From contig NZ_CP049057.1 of assembly GCF_011044175.1 (NCBI RefSeq), forward strand, positions 2,991,501-3,055,500: 64,000 bases of DNA, written 5' to 3'. A model generated the notes under the pieces. The model saw only the letters and a program-made list of their open reading frames with translations, had not been told where the DNA came from and made no database searches. Each line of letters begins with the position of its first letter. Positions within the stretch are counted from its first letter, which is position 1. Positions 50,308 through 59,173 of this stretch are shown here, in pieces. The translations under genes and the position numbers were made by a program. Origin of the DNA: Rasiella rasia (GTDB lineage Bacteria > Bacteroidota > Bacteroidia > Flavobacteriales > Flavobacteriaceae).

Positions 50308-51717
50308 ATGCAACAATATAAATATTTCGCTGTATTATTAATATGCTCGTTTTCTTTAGCAGGTTGTGGTGCTTATTTTAATCAGCCCACATCTCCACAA
50401 GATGCGCGAATTGCTGAGAATACGGCTCAAACTATGAAATTGCGCGAATTGCCCGAGCCTGCAAATCGTATAGAGGTGGGGGTTTACAATTTTAAAGATC
50501 AAACAGGACAATATAAAAATGTTGAAAACGGAAGTACCTTTAGTACCGCTGTTACTCAAGGAGCTACCACTATTTTAATTAAAGCACTTGAAGATTCAAA
50601 ATGGTTCACACCTATTGAACGTGAAAACCTTGCAAATCTGCTAAACGAACGAAATATTATTAGAACAACACGCGATGAATATCGCAACTCCAACGATACT
50701 GCTCCACAACGTCTTAGACCGCTGTTATTTGCAGGAATTCTTTTAGAGGGAGGTGTTATTTCTTACGATTCAAATATATTAACTGGTGGTGTTGGTGCAC
50801 GATATTTTGGTGTAGGTGGGTCTTCACAATACAGACAAGATAGAATTACAGTCTATTTACGAGCTGTTTCTACGTCATCTGGAGAAGTTCTTAAAACAGT
50901 GAATGCTTCAAAAACAATCTTGTCGCAAGGCGTAGATGTGGGGCTGTTTCGCTACGTTAATTTTCAAAGATTACTAGAGGTAGAAACAGGTTTCACTAAA
51001 AATGAACCGTCACAAATGGCAGTTCAAGAAGCTATTGAGAAAGCTGTAGAGTTACTTATTTTAGAAGGCATTAAGGACGGGCTTTGGGCTACCGAAGAGG
51101 GGCCAGAAAAAGATAAAGAGTTAATCGAGGCCTATAAATTAGAACAAGAATTAGAGAACTCTACTGAGCTATACGAAAGAACCTATCAAGATCATGATTT
51201 TAGACATTCGGCCAGCGCTGTAATGGGTATTTCCTTAATTGATGGAGATTATACAACAGGGGTAATGGATTTTATGGGCGGACTAGGCTATAAATATCGC
51301 TTTACATCGCAGTTAAGCTTGGGATACGATATTCAAGCTTTTAAGTTAAACTCAACTACCGAACATATAAAATGGTGGCTGAGCCAGAATATTAACGTGG
51401 CGTACAACATTTTGCCCCATGATAAACTTTCGCCTTTTATATATGGTGGCGGGGGTGTAATTACCTATATAGACGATAAAGAAACCGATCTTAAACCTAA
51501 CGATACCTTCTATAAATTACAATTGGGGGCAGGGCTTGAATATATGTTCACAGACCGTGTTTCTCTGGTGTTACAAGGAGACTGGAATACTACATTTACA
51601 GATAGACTCGATGGGTTTGTAGGCGGTAGAAGAAATGATTTTTATTACAACCTAGGTGTCGGAATTAACTATCATTTTGGATCAAATAAAACAAGAATTA
51701 AACATAATCCTAAATAG
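50308..51717 (+). CDS. csgG: Curli secretion channel CsgG with C-terminal barrel-like extension, locus 2
   Basis: 469 residues from ATG at 50308; an earlier in-frame start overlaps csgF. Lipid Cys at residue 20 (SLAGC). The CsgG domain is very close to the locus 1 copy (ENGSTFSTAVTQGATTILIK is the same in both). The C-terminal extension is also shared (GGLGYKYRFTSQLSLGYDIQ; GAGLEYMFTDRVSLVLQGDW; GVGINYHF). Differences concentrate between residues 30-45 and in the extension. The lipoprotein gene begins 1 base after its stop. Confidence 0.95.
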   Translation: MQQYKYFAVLLICSFSLAGCGAYFNQPTSPQDARIAENTAQTMKLRELPEPANRIEVGVYNFKDQTGQYKNVENGSTFSTAVTQGATTILIKALEDSKWFTPIERENLANLLNERNIIRTTRDEYRNSNDTAPQRLRPLLFAGILLEGGVISYDSNILTGGVGARYFGVGGSSQYRQDRITVYLRAVSTSSGEVLKTVNASKTILSQGVDVGLFRYVNFQRLLEVETGFTKNEPSQMAVQEAIEKAVELLILEGIKDGLWATEEGPEKDKELIEAYKLEQELENSTELYERTYQDHDFRHSASAVMGISLIDGDYTTGVMDFMGGLGYKYRFTSQLSLGYDIQAFKLNSTTEHIKWWLSQNINVAYNILPHDKLSPFIYGGGGVITYIDDKETDLKPNDTFYKLQLGAGLEYMFTDRVSLVLQGDWNTTFTDRLDGFVGGRRNDFYYNLGVGINYHFGSNKTRIKHNPK

Positions 51718-51718
51718 C

Positions 51719-53227
51719 ATGATGACGAAAGATAGATATTTATATATTTCAACATTTCTTGTCTTAGTTTTAGCCTTATTTTCATGTAATGAAGATAGAA
51801 TAGGCGAAGACGACACGGGTTCTGTTAGTGGTACTGTAGTAGCTTCCGGGACTAATGTGCCATTAGCTAACGTGAGAATCGCTACACAGCCTATTTCTAG
51901 TACAGTTTTCACAGATAGTCTTGGAACATTCTTAATTGAAAATGTTCCTGTAGGAGATTATGCCGTAGAAGCTCGAGTTGAGGATTTTATTACAGATTTT
52001 GAGCCTACAACTGTTGTGGCAAATGCTACTGTAAATGTTGTATTTGAATTAGAGGTGTCTACTGCAAATAATAGACCTCCAACAAGTCCTCAGTTGCTTA
52101 CTCCAGCCGAAAATGAAGTCTTACAAGGTGTAGAGGCGACTTTCTCTTGGACTTCAGAAGACCCAGATGGTGACCCTATTGAATATGCTATAGAACTTAG
52201 AAACGACCAGAATGACGATGTACTGCGCTTTGAAGAAATTACTGATACTACATATACGTATAGCCCGCTAATTCTAGGAGCGAAGTACGTATGGCAAGTA
52301 ACCGCTACAGACAACATAAACGATCCTGTTTTAAGTCCGTTAGGCACCTTTTCTGTAGTTATGGCACCAGTAGACAACAGAATTTTGTTTACTCGAAATA
52401 TTGAAGGAAACAATGTGATCTTCTCTGCAGACGAAGATGGGTCAGAGTTTCAATTAACTCCATCTGATAAGAACAGCTTTAGACCCGTACGTAATGTAGC
52501 CGCCAACCGAATTGCATTTTTACAAGCAGATGGGGCAGAGGTAGATGTCTTTACAATGAATAGAGATGGAAGCGATACTAGAAAAATTACAAGCTCTGTA
52601 AAGCCAGCAGGTTTTAATTTAAATGAAATTAATATTTCATGGCCAGAAAATAGTACAAAAGTGTATTTCCCTGTGCTGGATAAATTATACCGAATAAATA
52701 CCACAGGACAAGGGCTAGAATTAGTATATCAAACCACAGATGGATCCTTAATTTCTGAAGTGGATGCGCATGAATTTGATAATGTCATTGCGCTAAAAAC
52801 AAATAATCTAAGCGGTTACAATACGTCAATTATAATAATAGATAACGCGGGAAATTTATTAGATACCCTATTTAGTAATATGGATGGTGCCGTGAGTGGT
52901 TTAGAACTATCTGTCGATAATAATCAGGTGTTGTATACATATGATGTTTCAGAATTCCAGAACGCAGCATACAGACGTCTAGATTCTAGAGTATTTATCT
53001 ATAATCGAACTACAGACGTTGCTACTGAAATTTCTGGGGCAAAAGAGAATGGTACTAACGATTTACAGGTGAAATATTCACCCAATGAAGCGGAAGTTAT
53101 TTTGATGAACACTTCAAACGATGGTATTTCTATACAAAATATAGTAACCCTTGAAGTAGATTTTATTGATAACGACGGCCAACGCGTTGTATTTAAAGAA
53201 AACGCTTTTATGCCAGATTGGGAGTAA
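51719..53227 (+). CDS. Curli-linked lipoprotein: regulatory-like domain, Fn3-like domain, beta-propeller (locus 2)
   Basis: 502 residues from ATG at 51719 (a second ATG follows at 51722). Lipobox LALFSC with Cys at residue 23. Domain order equals the locus 1 paralog: SVSGTVVASGTNVPLANVRI; Fn3-like TSPQLLTPAENEVL; propeller strands VFTMNRDGSDTRKITSS and LYRINTTGQGLELVY; both end in KENAFMPDWE or NNAFMPDWE. Last gene of the operon, followed by a terminator. The final FMPDWE identity suggests a conserved C-terminal function. Confidence 0.85.
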   Translation: MMTKDRYLYISTFLVLVLALFSCNEDRIGEDDTGSVSGTVVASGTNVPLANVRIATQPISSTVFTDSLGTFLIENVPVGDYAVEARVEDFITDFEPTTVVANATVNVVFELEVSTANNRPPTSPQLLTPAENEVLQGVEATFSWTSEDPDGDPIEYAIELRNDQNDDVLRFEEITDTTYTYSPLILGAKYVWQVTATDNINDPVLSPLGTFSVVMAPVDNRILFTRNIEGNNVIFSADEDGSEFQLTPSDKNSFRPVRNVAANRIAFLQADGAEVDVFTMNRDGSDTRKITSSVKPAGFNLNEINISWPENSTKVYFPVLDKLYRINTTGQGLELVYQTTDGSLISEVDAHEFDNVIALKTNNLSGYNTSIIIIDNAGNLLDTLFSNMDGAVSGLELSVDNNQVLYTYDVSEFQNAAYRRLDSRVFIYNRTTDVATEISGAKENGTNDLQVKYSPNEAEVILMNTSNDGISIQNIVTLEVDFIDNDGQRVVFKENAFMPDWE

Positions 53228-53251
53228 AGTAATAATTTAGAAGAGCTTAAA

Positions 53252-53283
53252 AAAAACGTTCCGAATTTTCGGGACGTTTTTGT
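53252..53283 (+). terminator. Terminator of curli operon 2
   Basis: Stem AAAAACGTTCCGAA / TTCGGGACGTTTTT (one G-U position) with short loop and T-run. Confidence 0.88.
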
Positions 53284-53289
53284 ATTCTG

Positions 53290-53297
53290 TACTTTTG
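53290..53297 (+). promoter_or_regulatory. -7 box of purM
   Basis: TACTTTTG, exact consensus, 18 bases before the purM ATG. Confidence 0.55.
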
Positions 53298-53315
53298 TTG
53301 ATCTAAGTATACCCT

Positions 53316-54497
53316 ATGAGTCAAGAAATTTCAAAACGTTATTCGCAACGAGGTGTTTCCGCAGGGAAAGAAGATGTACATAATGCAATTAAAAATGTGG
53401 ATAAGGGATTATACCCAAAGGCATTTTGCAAGATTGTACCCGATTATCTCACTGGAGATGAAGACTATTGTTTGGTCATGCATGCAGACGGGGCGGGCAC
53501 AAAGTCTTCGTTGGCATATATGTATTGGAAAGAGACTGGCGACATTTCTGTTTGGAAGGGTATTGCTCAAGATGCGCTTATCATGAACGTAGATGATTTG
53601 CTTTGCGTTGGAGCTGTAGACGCAATTACCTTATCTTCGACTATTGGAAGAAATAAAAACCTGATTCCAGGAGAGGTAATTTCAGCAATAATAAACGGAA
53701 CAGAAGAATTACTAGAAGAGTTAGCATCGTTTGGAGTGAAAATTCATTCAACTGGTGGAGAAACAGCAGATGTAGGTGACTTAGTGCGTACCATCATTGT
53801 AGATAGCACCGTAACGGCAAGATTAAAAAGATCTCAGGTAATTAACAATGCTAACATACAACCTGGAGATGTAATTGTAGGCTTAGCGTCCTTTGGTCAG
53901 GCCACATATGAAAATCAGTATAATGGAGGGATGGGGAGCAACGGTTTAACCAGCGCTCGCCATGATGTGTTTTCTAGCTATTTAGCTGAAAAGTTCCCTG
54001 AAAGTTACGATGCAGCCGTTCCTAAAGAGCTAGTCTACAGCGGTTCCAAAAAGTTAACAGATAGCGTGGCCGAAACACCCTTAAATGCAGGGCAGCTAGT
54101 ATTATCTCCCACAAGAACCTATGCGCCAATAATTAAGAAAATTTTGGAAAGATATAGTGCTAATGAGATTCATGGTATGGTGCATTGTAGTGGTGGGGCG
54201 CAAACAAAAATATTACATTTTATAGATCAACTACACATAGTAAAAGATGCGATGTTCGAAACACCGCCACTCTTTAAAATGATTCAGGAAGAAAGTGGTA
54301 CAGACTGGAAAGAAATGTATCAAGTGTTTAATATGGGTCACAGAATGGAATTGTATGTTCCTGAAAATATAGCGGAAGAACTCATTGAAATTTCAAAATC
54401 CTTCAATGTAGATGCTAAAATAGTAGGCCGTGTACTTGCTTCGGAAGAAAAAAAGCTGACGATTACTTCTAATCATGGAACATTTGTATATAAATAG
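53316..54497 (+). CDS. purM: Phosphoribosylformylglycinamidine cyclo-ligase (AIR synthase)
   Basis: 393 residues, the longer Bacteroidota form. PurM features: RYSQRGVSAGKEDVHNAI at the start, HADGAGTKSSLAYMYWKETG, MNVDDLLCVGA, IHSTGGETADVGD, LASFGQATYENQYNGGMGSN, and a C-terminal HCSGGAQTKILHF. It closes the imidazole ring in purine synthesis. Own promoter between the curli terminator and the start. Confidence 0.95.
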   Translation: MSQEISKRYSQRGVSAGKEDVHNAIKNVDKGLYPKAFCKIVPDYLTGDEDYCLVMHADGAGTKSSLAYMYWKETGDISVWKGIAQDALIMNVDDLLCVGAVDAITLSSTIGRNKNLIPGEVISAIINGTEELLEELASFGVKIHSTGGETADVGDLVRTIIVDSTVTARLKRSQVINNANIQPGDVIVGLASFGQATYENQYNGGMGSNGLTSARHDVFSSYLAEKFPESYDAAVPKELVYSGSKKLTDSVAETPLNAGQLVLSPTRTYAPIIKKILERYSANEIHGMVHCSGGAQTKILHFIDQLHIVKDAMFETPPLFKMIQEESGTDWKEMYQVFNMGHRMELYVPENIAEELIEISKSFNVDAKIVGRVLASEEKKLTITSNHGTFVYK

Positions 54498-54528
54498 GGG
54501 GTAAGTCGCATACCTTAAAGGTATTTTA

Positions 54529-55266
54529 ATGGAACAGAATAGTGCAGGTAAGAAAAGAGGGTATATCATAGTATTAATTGTGCTAGGCTCTTTGCTGCTT
54601 GCAGCAAGTGTTGTAGCGCATCTTCAAGAAGATTATGGAACCTATCGTTTTCTGCGAGGGTTAATATCTTTCTCCTATTTGGCTGTTATTATCTGGTATA
54701 AAAAGAGCAAAACTAACATTCTATTAGTCTTGTTTTTGCTTTGCTATGGCATCTCAAGTTTTGCCACTATGGCATATGAAGACAAAACAATAGCGATGCT
54801 TTCTCTTATGCTCAATTTTGTATCGTTACTCTTTATAATTAAGGCGCTGTGGCCTAGAGCATCTTTAAAAAATCTAGGTGTTACCTTAACCGTAGTTTTT
54901 GCGGCACTAATTGTTGTAAATGGTTATTTGTTCTATCAGTTTATAACCATGCTAAAAGATTTTGCATTTGGAAACTTACATTATGCGGCCATGATACTAG
55001 GCGCCATGGCATTGGTAGTTTGCAGTTTTTTGTCGTTAGTATATAATCATTCTTCTAGCTCGAAGGCATCTTTAGTGTTCACCATATTTGTTTTTTTAAT
55101 TGTATTTGCTGAAGTGTTTAGGGCAATTGCATATTACGATTTTGGTTTTGGTAACACGTCGGTTTATGTTGCCAGAATTATAATAATTCTAAGTACTGCA
55201 CTATTGGCTCATTATGCAATTATGCCGAAAGAGCCTAAAGACGAAGTTTCTAAAAAACTCTTTTAG
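54529..55266 (+). CDS. Multi-pass membrane protein of unknown function
   Basis: 245 residues with about seven hydrophobic segments (first IIVLIVLGSLLLAASVVAHL). No recognised motif. The loop with EDYGTYRFLRGLISF and the later NLHYAAMILGAMALVV stretch are the most distinctive parts. A resemblance to YhhN/TMEM86-like proteins is possible but not shown. Lies 31 bases after purM and might be cotranscribed. Confidence 0.7.
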   Translation: MEQNSAGKKRGYIIVLIVLGSLLLAASVVAHLQEDYGTYRFLRGLISFSYLAVIIWYKKSKTNILLVLFLLCYGISSFATMAYEDKTIAMLSLMLNFVSLLFIIKALWPRASLKNLGVTLTVVFAALIVVNGYLFYQFITMLKDFAFGNLHYAAMILGAMALVVCSFLSLVYNHSSSSKASLVFTIFVFLIVFAEVFRAIAYYDFGFGNTSVYVARIIIILSTALLAHYAIMPKEPKDEVSKKLF

Positions 55267-55425
55267 CAAAGTAATACTTGTGAAAATGAAAAACTACTAT
55301 AGTTTTTAGGCTTGCTCGTATCTATTAATAAGTCAAAATATAGATTTACTGTTCGTTGACCTCTTCCGTTATTTATTGTAAATTTGATGCCGCAATGAGC
55401 GTTAATTTCAATGCAAGAATGCACT

Positions 55426-56502
55426 ATGTTAGAAAAACTTCAAATTGTAAAAAATAGATTCGATGAGGTGAGTGATCTTATCATTCAGCCAGATATTATT
55501 AGTGATCAAAAACAATACGTTCACTTAAATAAAGAATATAAAGATTTGCGAGCGCTTATGGACAAGCGTGAGCAATATATATTGGCTACAGAAAGAATTG
55601 CTGAAGCTGAAGAAATTTTGGGAGATGGTAGCGATGCTGAAATGGTTGAGATGGCTAAGATGCAAATGGAAGAGGCGAAAGGAAAGCTAGATAAGCTCGA
55701 AGAAGAGATTAAGTTTATGCTTATTCCTAAAGATCCTGAAGATACCAAAAATGCTGTGGTTGAAGTAAGAGCTGGAACCGGTGGAGATGAAGCAAGTATT
55801 TTTGCAGGCGATTTACACCGTATGTATACCAAATATTGCGAGTCTAAGGGATGGAAAGTTAGCATAGTAGATTTTAGTGAAGGTACAAGCGGTGGTTACA
55901 AAGAAATTCAGTTTGAAGTAGAAGGAGATGACGTCTACGGAACACTTAAGTTTGAAGCCGGAGTACATCGTGTTCAACGTGTGCCGCAAACGGAAACGCA
56001 AGGTCGTGTACACACAAGTGCTGCGACGGTAATGGTATTTCCTGAAGCCGAAGAATTTGATGTGCAGATAGATCCCAAAGATGTGCGTATCGATTATTTC
56101 TGTTCGTCTGGACCAGGGGGACAATCTGTAAATACAACCTATTCTGCTGTTCGTTTAACGCATGAGCCAACGGGTCTTGTAGCGCAATGCCAAGATCAAA
56201 AATCGCAGCACAAGAATAAAGAAAAAGCATTTAAAGTACTTAGGTCGCGACTCTTCGATCTTGAACTAGCCAAAAAACAGGCAGAAGACGCTGAAAAAAG
56301 AGGTTCAATGGTAACTAGTGGAGATAGAAGTGCCAAGATTAGAACGTACAACTACCCGCAAGGTAGAGTTACAGATCACCGTATTAACCTAACACTTTAC
56401 GATTTAGGAAATATTATCGATGGTGATATCCAGAAAATTATTGATGAGCTTCAATTGGTAAGCAATACTGAAAAATTAAAAGAAACGGGAGAAGCATTTT
56501 AA
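55426..56502 (+). CDS. prfA: Peptide chain release factor 1
   Basis: 358 residues from ATG at 55426; an ATG five codons earlier is possible. The catalytic GGQ is at residues 231-233 in [33 protein letters not shown] and [20 protein letters not shown] are also RF1/RF2 landmarks. RF1 reads UAA and UAG; the HTSAATV stretch fits RF1 rather than RF2. pyrF follows after 14 bases. Confidence 0.96.
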   Translation: MLEKLQIVKNRFDEVSDLIIQPDIISDQKQYVHLNKEYKDLRALMDKREQYILATERIAEAEEILGDGSDAEMVEMAKMQMEEAKGKLDKLEEEIKFMLIPKDPEDTKNAVVEVRAGTGGDEASIFAGDLHRMYTKYCESKGWKVSIVDFSEGTSGGYKEIQFEVEGDDVYGTLKFEAGVHRVQRVPQTETQGRVHTSAATVMVFPEAEEFDVQIDPKDVRIDYFCSSGPGGQSVNTTYSAVRLTHEPTGLVAQCQDQKSQHKNKEKAFKVLRSRLFDLELAKKQAEDAEKRGSMVTSGDRSAKIRTYNYPQGRVTDHRINLTLYDLGNIIDGDIQKIIDELQLVSNTEKLKETGEAF

Positions 56503-56516
56503 AATTGTAAGTATCT

Positions 56517-57335
56517 ATGACTACAGAACAGCTAGTTGAACAAATTCGTAAAAAGAAATCGTTTCTATGTATTGGCTTGGATGTAGACCTCGATAAAATT
56601 CCACCACATTTGTTGCAAGAAGAAGATCCTATCTTTGCATTTAACAAGTCCATTATAGATGCTACGCATGAACTTGCAGTTGCTTACAAACCTAATACGG
56701 CGTTTTATGAAGCCTATGGTTTAAAGGGATGGAAGGCTTTAGAAAAGACCATTTCTTATTTAAATGAAAAGCATCCTGAAGTATACACTATCGCCGATGC
56801 AAAGCGCGGTGATATTGGCAACACATCTACTATGTACGCCAAAGCTTTCTTTGAAGATCTTGGCTTCGATTCTGTGACTGTAGCTCCTTATATGGGGAAA
56901 GATAGCGTAGAACCATTTCTCAACTTTAAGGACAAACACACAATTTTGTTAGCCCTTACATCTAATCTTGGAGCATACGATTTTCAGACGAAAGATTTAG
57001 AAGGTAAAACGCTATATACTTCGGTTCTAGAAGTTTCTAAAACTTGGGTCAATGCTGAAAATTTAATGTATGTTATTGGTGCGACAAAAGCAAGTTATAT
57101 TGGTGATGTGAGAGCGATAGTTCCAAATAGTTTTCTGTTAGTCCCAGGGGTTGGAGCGCAGGGAGGTAGTTTAACAGAGGTTTGCAAGTATGGCCTTAAT
57201 GAGCAGGTAGGTCTACTAATTAATTCGTCTAGGGGGATTATTTATGCTTCAAAAGGGACAGATTTTGCCGAAGCCGCTGCTAACCAGGCAGCTTCCCTAC
57301 AACAACAAATGGAATCTATTCTAAATGCTGGTTAA
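56517..57335 (+). CDS. pyrF: Orotidine 5'-phosphate decarboxylase (long subfamily 2)
   Basis: 272 residues. The catalytic strand is [19 protein letters not shown] (DxKxxD-type lysine). [15 protein letters not shown] opens the protein and [13 protein letters not shown] is the phosphate loop, both typical of the longer subfamily. It makes UMP. The next gene starts 11 bases before its stop. Confidence 0.95.
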   Translation: MTTEQLVEQIRKKKSFLCIGLDVDLDKIPPHLLQEEDPIFAFNKSIIDATHELAVAYKPNTAFYEAYGLKGWKALEKTISYLNEKHPEVYTIADAKRGDIGNTSTMYAKAFFEDLGFDSVTVAPYMGKDSVEPFLNFKDKHTILLALTSNLGAYDFQTKDLEGKTLYTSVLEVSKTWVNAENLMYVIGATKASYIGDVRAIVPNSFLLVPGVGAQGGSLTEVCKYGLNEQVGLLINSSRGIIYASKGTDFAEAAANQAASLQQQMESILNAG

Positions 57336-58098
57336 AGATCAGTTGCATAACGTACTAGATATTTCTTCTGTTCCCAACAGAATTGTTTCTTTAGTGCCTT
57401 CTCAGACTGAACTCTTGGTCGACCTTGGGTTAGAAGATCAGATTGTAGGTGTTACTAAGTTCTGTGTGCATCCAGTAGCTTTACGTAAAGCTAAGGTCGT
57501 GGTTGGAGGTACTAAAAATGTTGATTTTGCTAAAATTTCAGCTTTACAACCAGATATCATTATATGTAATAAGGAAGAGAATACCCAAGAGATGGTAGTT
57601 GCGCTTAGAGCGCTTGCTCCAGTGTGGGTGAGTGATATTTATTCGCTAGAGGACGCGCTGGGGATGATACGTGGTTTGGGTAAATTATTTAATCTTTCAA
57701 AAGTAGCAGAAAAAATTGCCGATAATATTTTACAAAAAAGTGTTGAATTTCAAGAATCTATGCAGAAGGTTCCTAAAAGAAAGGTAGCCTACGTTATTTG
57801 GAAAAACCCGTGGATGTTGGCTGGAAGAAACACTTTTATTAATAACCTGCTTGCCTTAAATAATTTTGAGAATATAATTGAAGATAAATCTTCTCGCTAC
57901 CCTGAGGTTTCTATTGAACTATTAAAAACTGTCGATGTGGTACTTTTATCTTCAGAGCCTTTCCCTTTTTCTGAGAAGGATAGGTTAGCATTAAAAAACA
58001 CACTAGAAACAAAAGTGTGTTTAGTAGATGGCGAGTATTTTAGTTGGTATGGATCGCGTCTGAAAAACGCCTTTGCCTATTTTAAAACCATACACTAA
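57325..58098 (+). CDS. BtuF-like helical-backbone metal receptor, cytoplasmic form
   Basis: 257 residues, start overlaps pyrF by 11 bases. The periplasmic-binding fold of the BtuF/FhuD class is clear: [71 protein letters not shown]. Related proteins bind cobalamin or iron chelates. There is no signal peptide, so the product should stay in the cytoplasm unless the start is misread. No transporter genes are adjacent. A corrinoid-binding role would suit the B12 enzyme at 60267, but this is inference. Confidence 0.83.
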   Translation: MLVKDQLHNVLDISSVPNRIVSLVPSQTELLVDLGLEDQIVGVTKFCVHPVALRKAKVVVGGTKNVDFAKISALQPDIIICNKEENTQEMVVALRALAPVWVSDIYSLEDALGMIRGLGKLFNLSKVAEKIADNILQKSVEFQESMQKVPKRKVAYVIWKNPWMLAGRNTFINNLLALNNFENIIEDKSSRYPEVSIELLKTVDVVLLSSEPFPFSEKDRLALKNTLETKVCLVDGEYFSWYGSRLKNAFAYFKTIH

Positions 58099-58281
58099 TT
58101 ATTTATCTGCGCGTTGTAAGGTGAGATGCTTAATCTCACTATATATTTCATACGCTTTTTGCTGCATCTTATCACTTTCCTTAGTGTCTTTTAGAGCAAC
58201 CTTAAAAGACTTCTTCATGAGCTCAGCATATTTTTGCTGCAGTCTTTCTAATCTCGATTTTTTTGAAAACCACCCTGACAT
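58099..58281 (-). CDS. Lacal_2735 family small protein
   Basis: 60 residues, basic and helical, starting MSGWFSKKSRLERLQQKYAE, with an EIYSEIKHLTLQRA end. This matches the Lacal_2735 family of Flavobacteriia as I remember it. Function unknown. Its stop abuts the stop of the preceding convergent gene. Confidence 0.8.
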   Translation of the reverse strand: MSGWFSKKSRLERLQQKYAELMKKSFKVALKDTKESDKMQQKAYEIYSEIKHLTLQRADK

Positions 58282-58378
58282 AAATTGTAATTTGTTGGAA
58301 CAAAACTACAAGAATAGGTGCTCTTTTGGTATTAACAACTCGTTAATCCCTTCCTAAATAATGCTAAAAGTTCAACCT

Positions 58379-59083
58379 TTAATCTTGAAGGCCAAACACT
58401 TGACGTAAGAGTGTAGTGGTTCGAGAAGCGACGTTAGTGCGGATTTTCTTTTCTTCTACTGCAATCATAGTATAAACACCTTCCAAGGCTTGGTTTGTTA
58501 CATAATCTGTGAGATCGGGGTTCACCTTATTCACAAATGGAACAGAATTGTATTTGGTTATGATATTCTCCCAAATTTGATCGGCTCCAACTTTTTGAAA
58601 AGAATTTTTGATTACGGGGTTAAATTTACCGTATAAGGCCGTATTTGTGCGTCCTTCTAAATAGTTGGTTGCCGCATTATCTGGACCTAGTAGTATGTTT
58701 TTTGCGTCTGAAAACGTAATACCTTTTACCGCATCTACAAAAATAGGTGTTGCTTCTTTTACAGCATCTTCTGCAGCCCTGTTAAGTACTTTCAAACCTT
58801 CATCTGCCAATTTGCCTAATCCAATATCGCGTAAGGTCTTGTCAACTTTTTGAAGTTCTTGAGGCAGAAGAATTTTGACTAAGCTATTTTTATAGAAACC
58901 GTCTTTCTGAGTTAATTTTGAAACCTGCTTGTCGATACCAAAATCTAATGCTTGGCGAAGACCATTTGCAATCATTGTTGGGTCTAATCCGCCACCACTT
59001 TGTGGTAATGTATTTACCACTTGTTGCAACTCAGCACATGAGATTAGGACGAAACACGAAAAGAATAAAATGACTTTTTTCAT
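58379..59083 (-). CDS. DUF4197 lipoprotein-like secreted protein
   Basis: 234 residues. The signal peptide (MKKVILFFSCFVLISC) ends in a possible lipobox. GLRQALDFGIDKQVSKLTQ, LLPQELQKVDKTLRDIG, GPDNAATNYLEGRTN and VNPDLTDYVTNQALEG are DUF4197 features. Function unknown. Downstream of the terminator at 59121-59152. Confidence 0.85.
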   Translation of the reverse strand: MKKVILFFSCFVLISCAELQQVVNTLPQSGGGLDPTMIANGLRQALDFGIDKQVSKLTQKDGFYKNSLVKILLPQELQKVDKTLRDIGLGKLADEGLKVLNRAAEDAVKEATPIFVDAVKGITFSDAKNILLGPDNAATNYLEGRTNTALYGKFNPVIKNSFQKVGADQIWENIITKYNSVPFVNKVNPDLTDYVTNQALEGVYTMIAVEEKKIRTNVASRTTTLLRQVFGLQD

Positions 59084-59120
59084 AACTTGCTATTGAGGAT
59101 CTACTTGAAGGGATAAAGAT

Positions 59121-59152
59121 AAAAAAAAGCCCTTCAGTAAGAAGGGCTTTTT
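59121..59152 (-). terminator. Terminator of the T9SS cargo gene at 59174
   Basis: 12-bp stem AAAAAGCCCTTC / GAAGGGCTTTTT with a 5-base loop; on the minus strand a T-run follows. Confidence 0.9.
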
Positions 59153-59173
59153 AAAAGAGATTATTGAAGTTAA

